A stretch of 17,180 nucleotides of DNA from Candidatus Poseidoniales archaeon (GCA_003602535.1 QQSA01000054.1:1-17180); one strand, 5' to 3'; positions 8,601-14,739 are shown, counted from the stretch's first letter. Notes: generated by a model from the letters alone, not told the origin. A program made the numbers and translations.

Positions 8601-9756
8601 CGATTAAATCAATATCTCCATCACCATCTAAATCAGTTAATATTTCATCCCGATTAATATTATCAAATGTGGTAAGAGGACCGCCCCAAAATCCGGAATA
8701 CACATCCCAATTAGTCCAATGGCCCATACTATCCATTACCAATACAGAATCATTTCCTGTTCCGAAAAAGTCTTCCACATGAAGAGATACCAAATTTGCA
8801 GGAATACCTACCGAACCATTTGGATTAATTGTTTGATCTACACTTGAAGCTAACCCCCAAGAGGAATTATCCCAGACTCTGAACGAAAGAACTCCCATTT
8901 CATGAATCGTAATGATGTCTGCAGAACCATCGTTATTCAAATCGCCAACCTTTCCGCCAAGCAATCCTGAATATGAAATGTTGACTGATGGATCGAATGT
9001 TGTACCATTGGAAATGTGAATGCATGCACTGTTAGATATCGAAGAAAAGGCAACTATGTCTTCATCGCCATCTCCATTCAAATCGCCAACAGATATTGAT
9101 GTTGCATTATTACAAGTTTGCAATGGTGTCGAGGTTGTCAACCCACCAGTTGAAGACCAATCCATCCAAGAAATCGTAGTAGAGTAATTTGTTGAATTGA
9201 TTGTTGACAAAAATACTGGCTCGGGAAGTCCGTCGCCATCAATATCAGATTCTACTACTTCCTGATAATCTCCTATTGCAAAGAATCCTCCTCCGACTTG
9301 GCTCGTAAAGCTAACATTAAGATTAGACGATTGCAGATTTGCGGATGGTGGCAGTAATATTCCTGGAACGTCACTAGTTCCAGAATTCATACCTGTAACA
9401 ATCCACTCACTTCCATCATAAAATTGGTTCTGGCGACCTATGTCCCCATAACCTACCCCAGCAAATTCCCATTCGAATACCCCATCTTCATCAAAATCAA
9501 TCCATACTTGGCCTGGGCTGTCTTGAGATTGATCGACTTCTACATCAAAAGTTACTGTATTGAAGGTAACATTTCTTGGTACATCGATTGTGGTTGAGTT
9601 GTTGGTCACTCCTCCTTGTAATTCTACATCTACTGAAGCATATCCGCCAACAAATGTCGAGATTGTTGTAGATTCTCCAGAGGCTGATGAAAAATTAATT
9701 GGAAAGCATGAGCCAAGTAGTAAAAGCATAATCAGGACAGGGGTAACGCGCCTCAT
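5602..9756 (-). CDS. Large membrane-anchored surface protein with FG-GAP/VCBS repeats, FN3-like domains and acidic Trp-rich tail
   Basis: A 1384-residue type I membrane protein. Residues 1-26 form a signal peptide (MRR, hydrophobic core, SSAS). Roughly 165-520 carry about seven aspartate-rich FG-GAP/VCBS-like loops (for example DIDGDGLPE, DLNGDGDED, DLNNDGSAD, DLDGDGDID, DFDNDGFLE, DLDNDGLAE), expected to bind calcium in a beta-propeller. Two FN3-like domains follow at about 645-745 and 748-850, then Ig-like strands, a cysteine-containing domain (1100-1225), an asparagine/threonine-rich spacer, and one membrane helix near 1233-1255 ending in RIRN. The cytoplasmic tail has EEEY repeats and a terminal motif DENGTEWYEDEVGVWWF. 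NxS/T sequons are abundant, as expected of an N-glycosylated exterior. Its role is probably adhesion or polymer binding. The ATG at 9756 follows GGGTG seven bases upstream. The ligand is unknown. Confidence 0.85.
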   Translation of the reverse strand: MRRVTPVLIMLLLLGSCFPINFSSASGESTTISTFVGGYASVDVELQGGVTNNSTTIDVPRNVTFNTVTFDVEVDQSQDSPGQVWIDFDEDGVFEWEFAGVGYGDIGRQNQFYDGSEWIVTGMNSGTSDVPGILLPPSANLQSSNLNVSFTSQVGGGFFAIGDYQEVVESDIDGDGLPEPVFLSTINSTNYSTTISWMDWSSTGGLTTSTPLQTCNNATSISVGDLNGDGDEDIVAFSSISNSACIHISNGTTFDPSVNISYSGLLGGKVGDLNNDGSADIITIHEMGVLSFRVWDNSSWGLASSVDQTINPNGSVGIPANLVSLHVEDFFGTGNDSVLVMDSMGHWTNWDVYSGFWGGPLTTFDNINRDEILTDLDGDGDIDLIGSNDLGYALQINNGTQWDTTIVQSQIELLNSTIMDFDNDGFLELLSPVPGFSDGSSSTLEGNITYRSINASSVGTLAMIELEPWTMPTSISAMDLDNDGLAEQIVAAGELTKGVFIGSWHSIELDANGDGTLEMSRAGYAGDSSNGLEPLMMSDEVDGIKDDLIPILATLPSTTDLYGISMSNYSMSVSSVGIGQFNFSNLDIGYDCNFHVDINPHVTSNLTNVINQGMTAGTGSYSVPIPVNSTQAGMISLSNIAAIHVPGAPNLALPATPILILDEVTSEQIMLSWNDSSYIESGDLVEFEMFRLDSANASLSLNDVYLATINNITIDTDIEVGSTYWYSVRSVHSFGVTSNLSNIIEVTVPYPASPSAIEGIVFEDVGNDSGGALIVSWNHSLESIDHYEIYLENNSFSSISGLTPVTSVNSSSNSTNLTGLVNAQGYWVAVVAVDQYGNSTNAVVSVGPTYPRNDTVIAVELDLDVSTEISLGSPFSLEISALVDGVSSIPDGNIVVSMIANSQTYPIMTNWDGINLTDFADLGVFTEDVYGNVTFLAEYSGFVGDAQTRDISSASVSKTSHVSIGAILTAGQPDYELDWDNETDVRINLEAVNLQQTQLLEGAVISWAISNESTNQSLNGTGVINNGFSQFLVNFPGGGELFVNLTEPSWIDTGSTTLQISLVPYGTQIEENQTDENETNQTTNWSPSIMGEVTVDCGDVEIDPDNLQEISCTITNPNNYSITISLEPEGGWSEWSNFITFAPSSGEEEIMIEEFANYDLKIEATVLSSLPPTGKIEIDLRQIPSDYDSINSRPLTYEIDWVLATSDVVEPDPDDENNNTQTTNDAEKSSSGNSMVIIGGIGAVALIGLVAFIVLRIRNSDIEDWSEEDLDFDPVVTSDAVSKPLPVGLALDEIQDKTIIDETPDKPDFIAEFDEEGVQRETNEDAYEEEYEEEYEEEYVEEASENDDDSGITVDENGTEWYEDEVGVWWFRDPGQEDWSEYVE
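5741..5788 (-). repeat. 12-bp coding tandem repeat (EEEY units)
   Basis: Plus-strand TACTCTTCTTCG occurs at 5741-5752, 5753-5764 (one change) and 5765-5776, with a degenerate fourth unit at 5777-5788. On the coding strand this gives repeated Glu-Glu-Glu-Tyr in the surface protein's cytoplasmic tail. Near-identical DNA units suggest recent slippage expansion, so copy number may vary between strains. Confidence 0.7.
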
Positions 9757-9842
9757 TTTAACACCCGGTTGTTTGAATGAATAGGACGCTCCTTCAAGTG
9801 CCTTATCCTATACCAATACTGAAACATAAGATTTGACGACTG

Positions 9843-9900
9843 CCTCAAATAAGCCGTAATGTTATTTACTAGAGGCCGCTAATAACATTCTGTACTGAGG
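9843..9900. repeat. Nested inverted repeat (9-bp inner, 5-bp outer stem)
   Basis: AATGTTATT (9858-9866) and AATAACATT (9881-9889) are perfect reverse complements with a 14-base loop. Outside them, CCTCA (9843-9847) can pair with TGAGG (9896-9900). The whole forms an interrupted hairpin in a divergent promoter region. It may be an operator for a dimeric regulator (arm centres 23 bp apart) or a structured RNA. The sequence alone does not decide. Confidence 0.5.
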
Positions 9901-10010
9901 TAAACATGCCTTTAATACACTGATTGTATGAGGTTTTGAGCGAATCCGGCTAGGTAATCGAACACGGTGATACTACAATTATTATGAATAATATTTGAGT
10001 CGGAGACAAT

Positions 10011-10019
10011 AGAAGGTGA
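10011..10019 (+). promoter_or_regulatory. Strong ribosome binding site of the 10024 gene
   Basis: AGAAGGTGA ends four bases before ATG 10024. It is one of the strongest Shine-Dalgarno matches in the window and fixes this start. Confidence 0.65.
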
Positions 10020-10023
10020 AAAA

Positions 10024-10524
10024 ATGGAAGACGATACTAAAGTTCTAATTCGAGCCGGCGATGTTGAAATTGACCTCAGTGGTGCTCAATCCAGTGTTGA
10101 TGAGCGCCTAACCAGAGTTCGTCAGGACGATACCTGGTCAATCGCACTTTCTAGAATTCGTAACGCTCGGGAAAGAGCGATTGAAGCTGCTGTAGATGCT
10201 GCCAGAGAAGCGGGACTTCCAGAACGTGGATCTGCATTTAGAGCATTGATCGATAATTGTAGCTTGATTCGTAAACCTGACCAAGTATTAGGTGCCATAC
10301 AATATCTAAGGGATGTTGAAGGAATTAATGATAGTCCTCCGAGAGTGATTGATCAATTGTTCATCGATGCCGGTCTAGAGCCTCCCGGTAACCTCTCCCT
10401 ATACCTAAACCGGCTTAGAGAAAGAGGATTCTTAGTCACCCCTCCTTCTGCAAAGGAAAAGAATCGTTATGCGATCTTAACTCCAGAAGGCCGTGCGCAT
10501 CTCGACAAGAGAAGTCGATACTGA
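10024..10524 (+). CDS. Hypothetical protein with C-terminal winged-helix-like domain
   Basis: A 166-residue soluble protein not recognised by name. The N-terminal part (1-30) is acidic and polar. Residues 30-75 form a charged helix (IALSRIRNARERAIEAAVDAA). The C-terminal half resembles a winged-helix fold: helices around 74-100 and 108-117, a likely recognition helix in SLYLNRLRERGF, then a two-strand wing with RYAILTPEGRAHL, which is typical of MarR/PadR-like and other archaeal wHTH proteins. It may bind DNA or act as a protein-protein adaptor. ATG 10024 is supported by AGAAGGTGA. It is the first of four closely spaced plus-strand genes and sits next to a large inverted repeat it could act on. 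The wHTH call is from helix and wing pattern only. Confidence 0.7.
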   Translation: MEDDTKVLIRAGDVEIDLSGAQSSVDERLTRVRQDDTWSIALSRIRNARERAIEAAVDAAREAGLPERGSAFRALIDNCSLIRKPDQVLGAIQYLRDVEGINDSPPRVIDQLFIDAGLEPPGNLSLYLNRLRERGFLVTPPSAKEKNRYAILTPEGRAHLDKRSRY

Positions 10525-10528
10525 GGTG
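10523..10528 (+). promoter_or_regulatory. Ribosome binding site of pentapeptide-repeat gene
   Basis: GAGGTG overlaps the stop codon of the preceding gene and ends five bases before ATG 10534. This favours that ATG over the in-frame ATG two codons later and suggests coupled translation. Confidence 0.5.
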
Positions 10529-10533
10529 GCATC

Positions 10534-10956
10534 ATGGTAATGTCGGGCAGTAGTACCGACAAGGAAGAAACTCCTTTGGATTGGTCCTTCCAAAATCATG
10601 CGGATGAATTACTAAGAAGAGGAAACCATCCCCGGTCCAACTTTAGAAGAGCGATTCTCGATCGGGCCGATCTAACCGAGGGTAATTTTGTTGACTCCGA
10701 TTTTAGAAGAGCTTCGATGGTTGAAGTTGACTTGATGAAATCAGCATTCGATAATTGTGATTTTAGTGGAGCGGATTTAAGAAAGGCAAGACTGAACCTG
10801 TCTAATTTCAGAAACTGTTCATTCAAAGATGCCGACATCAGAGGCATTCGTGGCCGCTATGCGATATGGCAAGGTAGTGATTGGTGGAATGCAAAGTTGG
10901 ATGATGATCTTGCTAAAGTTTTAGCAAAAAAATGGCCCAAGCCCGAGGATGCTTGA
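10534..10956 (+). CDS. Pentapeptide-repeat protein
   Basis: A 140-residue protein whose residues 36-105 can be read as 14 consecutive pentapeptides with a central Leu/Phe/Met/Ile (NFRRA, ILDRA, DLTEG, NFVDS, DFRRA and so on to DIRGI). At four units per turn this gives about 3.5 coils of a right-handed quadrilateral beta-helix. An N-terminal polar segment with a short helix (about 19-30) and a C-terminal Trp-rich cap (WQGSDWWNAKL) plus basic tail flank it. There is no signal peptide. Known members include Qnr/MfpA gyrase mimics, but those are longer, so a binding or scaffold role is all that can be inferred. It lies nine bases after the winged-helix gene and just before the thioesterase gene. 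Confidence 0.85.
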   Translation: MVMSGSSTDKEETPLDWSFQNHADELLRRGNHPRSNFRRAILDRADLTEGNFVDSDFRRASMVEVDLMKSAFDNCDFSGADLRKARLNLSNFRNCSFKDADIRGIRGRYAIWQGSDWWNAKLDDDLAKVLAKKWPKPEDA

Positions 10957-10960
10957 ATAA

Positions 10961-11395
10961 GTGGCCCCTTCACGCAGCAGCATGGCAGTTCGCTTGACCC
11001 GTAGGGTTGATTTCCCAATGCTTGACATGGCGGGTATTGCTTTCTATCCCAGAATATATGATTTGGCTCACCGATTTTTTGAAGAAGCATGGATCGATAT
11101 ATGTGGTTTTGATTACTCACACATTATTGGTAAAATGAATATTGGTTTCCCTGTTGTTGACATCAAATCCGAATTCCATTCTCCGTTTAGGTATGGTGAC
11201 TCTGTAACTGCTACGATATGGATTTCAAATGTTGGTAACAAATCTTGTATCTGGCAATATAGGTTTCACAATCAAAATAACGAGCTTCTATGGTCTAGCG
11301 AACAAGTAACTGTTTGTGTAAGCATGACTGATATGACTTCACTCGTTATTCCGGATAATTTGAGAGTTGGGCTGGAGGCTTGTTCCGATGACTGA
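10961..11395 (+). CDS. Hotdog-fold acyl-CoA thioesterase (4-hydroxybenzoyl-CoA thioesterase-like)
   Basis: About 137-144 residues, the size of a single hotdog domain. The segment DFPMLDMAGIAFYPRIYDL matches the family's helix entry, with Asp (residue 22 from GTG 10961, 15 from ATG 10982) at the place of the catalytic acid in 4HBT-type enzymes. A long helix (AHRFFEEAW) and four beta strands follow, including YGDSVTATIWISNVG, the usual partner-strand motif. It probably hydrolyses a CoA thioester in the cytosol; the substrate is unknown. The start is uncertain: GTG 10961 has GAGGA eleven bases upstream, while ATG 10982 has no clear ribosome binding site but gives a more typical N-terminus. Its stop overlaps the next gene's beginning (11388). 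Confidence 0.82.
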   Translation: MAPSRSSMAVRLTRRVDFPMLDMAGIAFYPRIYDLAHRFFEEAWIDICGFDYSHIIGKMNIGFPVVDIKSEFHSPFRYGDSVTATIWISNVGNKSCIWQYRFHNQNNELLWSSEQVTVCVSMTDMTSLVIPDNLRVGLEACSDD

Positions 11396-12008
11396 TGATT
11401 TCTCGATTAGAATGAAAGACGATGATGGCATTGCCCCCCCTGCTTCTATTTTCGCACCTAGGCCTGATAAAAAGGGACCGAAAACGATTGCTATCCTTCT
11501 AATATTTGGATCACTTTTAATGATTGTAATTGGTTTTGGAGACATTCAAAATTCATTAGCGAAGGATTTTCCAGAAGCCGACCTTGAACCTATTTTAGAA
11601 AATTATCAAAATCAAGAAGTCAACATAACAGCTGAGGATTATCAAGAATATCACGATGAAGTTAGAGACGAGGGCGCATATTCTGTAAGAGGATATTCAT
11701 TATTTGTTGGAGGGTTACTAGTTCTAGTGGGAGGGTTCATGCTTTTCCGGTTGAAATTATTAGGAGTGAAATTAGCAATTTCCGGGTCACTAATTGGCCT
11801 AATTGGAGGATTCGCAGGAACATGGATGATGGTGGGAGTTTCTGGAGAAATTTTGCCCAAAGGCGTGACTGAAATTACTAGATTGATGGCTTACATGTGC
11901 GGCATGTGTATGGCGATTTGTGTTGCTTTAGCAATATTACCGATTATTAATTCGTCTGCACGAATGGCTTTAGATCAAAAATTGACCTTAGTCAACGAAG
12001 AAGAGTAA
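11388..12008 (+). CDS. Hypothetical four-helix membrane protein
   Basis: A 206-residue integral membrane protein of unknown function. A short acidic N-terminus and a Pro-rich, basic stretch (RPDKKGPK, 25-32) precede the first membrane helix (33-51). An acidic loop of about 50 residues follows (52-102), rich in Glu, Asp and Tyr. Three more helices lie at about 103-122, 126-148 and 166-187. The last holds Cys171, Cys174 and Cys178. By the positive-inside rule the N-terminus is cytoplasmic and the acidic loop external. ATG 11388 overlaps the thioesterase stop by eight bases, and GGAGG lies nine bases before it. A TTG at 11367 would extend it but is unlikely. It converges on the tRNA gene after four bases. 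Confidence 0.75.
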   Translation: MTDDFSIRMKDDDGIAPPASIFAPRPDKKGPKTIAILLIFGSLLMIVIGFGDIQNSLAKDFPEADLEPILENYQNQEVNITAEDYQEYHDEVRDEGAYSVRGYSLFVGGLLVLVGGFMLFRLKLLGVKLAISGSLIGLIGGFAGTWMMVGVSGEILPKGVTEITRLMAYMCGMCMAICVALAILPIINSSARMALDQKLTLVNEEE

Positions 12009-12011
12009 GAG

Positions 12012-12085
12012 CGGCCCCACCGCGATTCGAACACGGGTTCGTGGCTCCGCAAGCCACTGTGATATCCAGGCTACACTATGGGGCC
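12012..12085 (-). tRNA. tRNA-Arg (anticodon GCG)
   Basis: A 74-nt cloverleaf on the minus strand. Acceptor GGCCCCA pairs with TGGGGCC; a D arm with GTG/CAC encloses a GG-containing loop; anticodon stem GTGGC/GCCAC holds the 7-base loop TTGCGGA, giving anticodon GCG (reads CGC and CGU). The variable loop is four bases, and T stem CCGTG/CGCGG holds TTCGAAT. The discriminator is G73, CCA is not encoded, and there is no intron. Position 26 is A, so this tRNA would not be a Trm1 substrate. Confidence 0.95.
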
Positions 12086-12110
12086 AGTGCAGTCTCGGCG
12101 ACCTGCCTTC

Positions 12111-12122
12111 CCCATTTAAGCG
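12111..12122 (-). promoter_or_regulatory. Likely TATA promoter of tRNA-Arg
   Basis: On the minus strand CTTAAATGGG is preceded by GC-rich bases (GCGCG) resembling a BRE. It is centred about 30 bases before the tRNA 5' end, the spacing expected of an archaeal promoter. It lies just past the HAD gene stop. Confidence 0.5.
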
Positions 12123-12133
12123 CGACGGGCGCA

Positions 12134-12826
12134 TCAAACACGCCATTCAAATTGCGTCCACTCTTTCTCTTTAGCAAGAGGTTTCAACCCGCCTTCAGCA
12201 TTAACTGCAACGGGATTACCAGTAATTGACATGAAGAATGAATCAGCATATGTATTCCCATATCCCCAGCAATCAGCTAAGTCATGCCCTACTGATTCGG
12301 CGTCTTTTTGCACAATGGGAACTTTGCCCTTACGGCGCGGGACGCTCCATCCCCTCTCAGAGCCGCTCATAATTCCAGTCATTTCTTTGGGACCACAGCC
12401 ATAAACAGCATCCATATTGAGATCTTCAGCCATCGCTTGAGCCATTGGCATTACTGTAGCTGTTACCAAAACCAACCTGTGGCCTTGTTCTCGGTGCCAT
12501 TCTAATCTATCACGAGCTTCTTTAGGAACCATCTTTGATAATTTTGAATCAACTAATTCGGAAGATAGTTTTCTTAGCGTATCCCAATGACATAATGCCA
12601 AATGGCCCCTATTTCTTGCTGCATCATATACTGAACGAGCGCGTAGTAAATTACCGATAAAGCCGAGAGTCCACATTGTTGCTCCGAGTGGTATTCGCCA
12701 TGGTCGTCGCTTTGATAGCAACGCAGTCAGGCTTTTTTCACTAGAAGCGTCCAATAGGGTGCCGTCAAGATCGAAGTAAGCCGTGACTCCACCCATGTAA
12801 TCATGGTGAGCAAGGTGCCCTTTCAT
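12134..12826 (-). CDS. HAD-superfamily hydrolase, subfamily IB (phosphoserine-phosphatase-like)
   Basis: A 230-residue probable phosphatase. Motif I is YFDLDGTLL with nucleophile Asp19 and acid/base Asp21. A helical cap follows (about 30-105). Motif II is LVTATV (Thr122), motif III lysine is Lys168 in KGKVPIV, and motif IV reads GYGNTYAD (188-195). The usual first metal-binding Asp of motif IV is Asn191 here, while Asp195 is kept. The segment NPVAVNAEGGL matches the end of HAD-IB proteins. The product could be a small phosphorylated metabolite phosphatase; the substrate is not predictable. An ATG ten codons in (12796) starts directly before motif I and is an alternative. It lies eight bases after the small winged-helix-like gene, so the two look cotranscribed. 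Confidence 0.83.
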   Translation of the reverse strand: MKGHLAHHDYMGGVTAYFDLDGTLLDASSEKSLTALLSKRRPWRIPLGATMWTLGFIGNLLRARSVYDAARNRGHLALCHWDTLRKLSSELVDSKLSKMVPKEARDRLEWHREQGHRLVLVTATVMPMAQAMAEDLNMDAVYGCGPKEMTGIMSGSERGWSVPRRKGKVPIVQKDAESVGHDLADCWGYGNTYADSFFMSITGNPVAVNAEGGLKPLAKEKEWTQFEWRV

Positions 12827-12834
12827 GCTGTCGA

Positions 12835-13104
12835 TTAATCAATATCCTCTGGGCCGTAAACTCTTCTTCCGGCAACATGGTCTTGCCACCAAACCAGATG
12901 GGTCTTCAAATGCCTTGGAATAAAGAATCCTATTTTCCTTGGAGTTAACCCATGATTCCTTAGTTTCTTATCGTGTGAAAGATGTGCAACGATGGATTGA
13001 GCACTGCATCCTGGATTTGCAAAAACAAATCTCTTGACCTCTTCCTTGAGTCTTTGTAATCTAGCCTTTTTTTGTGTGCCTTGTCCAATAGTAGGTGGTG
13101 ACAT
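12835..13104 (-). CDS. Small hypothetical protein with winged-helix-like region
   Basis: An 89-residue basic protein from ATG 13104; an in-frame TTG at 13134 would add ten residues. Basic residues dominate the N-terminus (KKARLQRLKEEVKRF). The middle (NPGCSAQSIVAHL, then HGLTPRKIGFFIPRHL) follows the helix-turn-helix order of a small winged-helix domain, with a short wing near residues 68-83. It is probably nucleic-acid binding, by inference only. It sits eight bases upstream of the HAD gene on the same strand. The minus strand offers a TATA-like TTTGATATGGG about 30 bases before the ATG. It is not recognised as a named family. Confidence 0.65.
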   Translation of the reverse strand: MSPPTIGQGTQKKARLQRLKEEVKRFVFANPGCSAQSIVAHLSHDKKLRNHGLTPRKIGFFIPRHLKTHLVWWQDHVAGRRVYGPEDID

Positions 13105-13211
13105 AACTTGGAAATCACTGTCAACCCATATCAAACACTAGGGTGAAACCCCATGCCCCCATAGAATGCGAGAGATTTTGAATCCCCGCCCTCTCGGCAT
13201 GACTGGTCAAC

Positions 13212-13565
13212 ATGGTAGATTCCATCGATATCAAGCGAGTCAACATCCGCGATTACCTTTCTGTCGACCTAGAAGTTTGGATGAACAATCCAAACGATAT
13301 GGACTTCAGGCCGAGGGCTCATGTCAATGGCAACATGTTCTCTGTATCTTCAATTACCACAGGTAAAGAGATGGCTAGTATCGAATTGGATGATGACCAG
13401 TTAGAGGCTGCAGAACGTGAGCGCAAAGTAGAGTTGCGCGTAAAGTTTGGTGTACATGGAATGCATGGAAGGCTAAACAAGATTCACCCTATCATAGCAG
13501 ATGGCAAAGCAAAGAAATTGGCTAATGCGAATTGGAAAACTATCCAGCCGATTCAATTCAGTTGA
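13212..13565 (+). CDS. Hypothetical protein
   Basis: A 117-residue soluble protein with no recognised domain. ATG 13212 is the first start after an in-frame stop at 13200. The first 60 residues look like beta strands with polar turns (VDSIDIKRVNIRDYL, then VNGNMFSVSSITTG). Residues 62-85 form a charged helix (LDDDQLEAAERERKVELR). The C-terminal part is basic (GKAKKLANANWK). No signal peptide, cysteine or membrane segment is present, and no ribosome binding site is obvious, so the message may be leaderless. It ends exactly where the convergent lipoprotein gene ends, with no base between the two stop codons. Coding is supported by length, context and clean flanks. Confidence 0.65.
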   Translation: MVDSIDIKRVNIRDYLSVDLEVWMNNPNDMDFRPRAHVNGNMFSVSSITTGKEMASIELDDDQLEAAERERKVELRVKFGVHGMHGRLNKIHPIIADGKAKKLANANWKTIQPIQFS

Positions 13566-14729
13566 TTACTCATAAGCCACTTCAGTCAGAACTGGAGTTA
13601 GTACTGTAATTACTATGTTGAGGTTCCAATCATTACCGCTATCTGGATCTGGTTGGCCGGGGAATGTAGAATCAGGATTAGCATTTTGAGCGATTACTGT
13701 CCAAATCCATTCTCCTTGGCCAAAGCGGGCACCTGGTTGATTTAGCAGCCCTTCTAACAACTGATCTGCACTATCTGCTTCCAGAACTTCTTCCTCGCCG
13801 AATGGGTTTAGATTGCTAGCATTTAATTCTGCAGTTGTAGACTCGTTTCTAGTGATATTGCCCGGACTTGTGTCGGCGCTACGTCGATGACCATCGTCTA
13901 AGATATTCAGTGATAATGTGAAATCATCTGGAGGTAATACCAAATCTTGGTCTAACTCAAGCATTGCCTCATAAGCCAAAACTCTTGCACCTTCACCTGG
14001 AGTCATGTTACTATTCCAACTATCTCCTTGTTCTAGATACTCATCGAAATTCCATTCAAGAGTGGTTTGAAGCCAAGAAACCTTGAACCGGCGAGTTTGG
14101 ACCTCGATGGTGAATTGCTCAGCAGCAACCCCGCCTTGGTTATCATCTACTGTCAAAAATCCAATAATAGTGCCACTGGATTCTGTTGGTAAATATACTA
14201 CTTCTTCTGTTGAGTCGATGTCGTTTCTTGCATCGCCATCGCCGTCGCTATCCTCTAGGAAATTTAGATCCCAAGTGAACTCTAGTGGAGCACCTTCTGG
14301 GTCAATAGTTCCTGAAGCATCTAGCATAACAATATCTCCACTTCTAACAACTTCTGGTATTGAAAGATTGAGGATTGGGGCACCATTAACACGTACTAGG
14401 GTACTGGTTGTATCTGTGCCTCCTTGATCGTTTACAACTGTAAGCTGAACATTGAATTGTCCAGAGATTAAAAATTGATGAGAAGTAAAACCGGTAATTG
14501 TTGTCTGCTCTACCCCGTCGCCGAAGTCCCATTGGAATTCTGTAATCGAACCTTCTATGGCATCTGAGGAGCGGGCATCAAAGGTTACTTCTTCGCCTTG
14601 TTGAATGTCATTGGATGTTGCTGTCAAAACGGCTCTTGGCTCAACAGCGTCATCCAAAACACTCGTACAACCAGCCAATAAATGAATCAAAATTAGAGAG
14701 GTCAATAGCAAGCCTCTCTTTCGGTTCAT
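13566..14729 (-). CDS. Secreted lipoprotein with two PKD-like domains
   Basis: A 387-residue exported protein. Residues 1-21 form a lipoprotein signal ending in the lipobox LLAGC, with Cys21 as lipidation site. The first PKD-like domain (about 33-115) has the hallmark WDFGDG. The second (116-212) has TWDLNFLEDSDGDGD, an aspartate-rich calcium-type insertion. The C-terminal 175 residues form an unrecognised beta-rich domain (FKVSWLQTTLEWNFDEYL, then ILDDGHRRS) with a few glycosylation sequons. It should sit on the outer face of the membrane. The role is unknown; PKD domains usually mediate protein or carbohydrate contact. A strong ribosome binding site (AGGGAGGT) precedes ATG 14729, with a TATA-like GATTAGATATGATA just upstream. 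It follows the acidic-protein gene on the same strand after 57 bases. Confidence 0.84.
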   Translation of the reverse strand: MNRKRGLLLTSLILIHLLAGCTSVLDDAVEPRAVLTATSNDIQQGEEVTFDARSSDAIEGSITEFQWDFGDGVEQTTITGFTSHQFLISGQFNVQLTVVNDQGGTDTTSTLVRVNGAPILNLSIPEVVRSGDIVMLDASGTIDPEGAPLEFTWDLNFLEDSDGDGDARNDIDSTEEVVYLPTESSGTIIGFLTVDDNQGGVAAEQFTIEVQTRRFKVSWLQTTLEWNFDEYLEQGDSWNSNMTPGEGARVLAYEAMLELDQDLVLPPDDFTLSLNILDDGHRRSADTSPGNITRNESTTAELNASNLNPFGEEEVLEADSADQLLEGLLNQPGARFGQGEWIWTVIAQNANPDSTFPGQPDPDSGNDWNLNIVITVLTPVLTEVAYE

Positions 14730-14731
14730 AT

Positions 14732-14739
14732 ACCTCCCT
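14732..14739 (-). promoter_or_regulatory. Ribosome binding site of PKD lipoprotein
   Basis: Minus-strand AGGGAGGT ends two bases before the ATG at 14729. It is a long match to the anti-Shine-Dalgarno sequence, though closer to the start than usual. Confidence 0.55.

Larger units (their letters stand above)
9757..10023. other. Divergent intergenic region (surface protein / winged-helix gene)
   Basis: The largest gene-free stretch in the window, between two genes transcribed outward. It should hold both promoters. For the minus-strand gene, GGTATAGG read on the minus strand near 9807-9814 is TATA-like about 50 bases before the ATG. For the plus-strand gene, an AT-rich run (9974-9996, ACAATTATTATG then AATAATATT) lies 30-50 bases before the ATG. 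The centre holds a large inverted repeat. No credible small ORF was found. Confidence 0.6.

Noticed and set aside
11388..11401. Possible C/D-box sRNA (GATGACTGATGA)
   Set aside because: It sits over a start codon in coding sequence and no matching D box at proper spacing or guide complementarity was seen.
13166..13366. Plus-strand ORF overlapping the start of the 13212 gene
   Set aside because: It is in another frame, has no family signal, and the 13212 frame is longer with a clean ATG.
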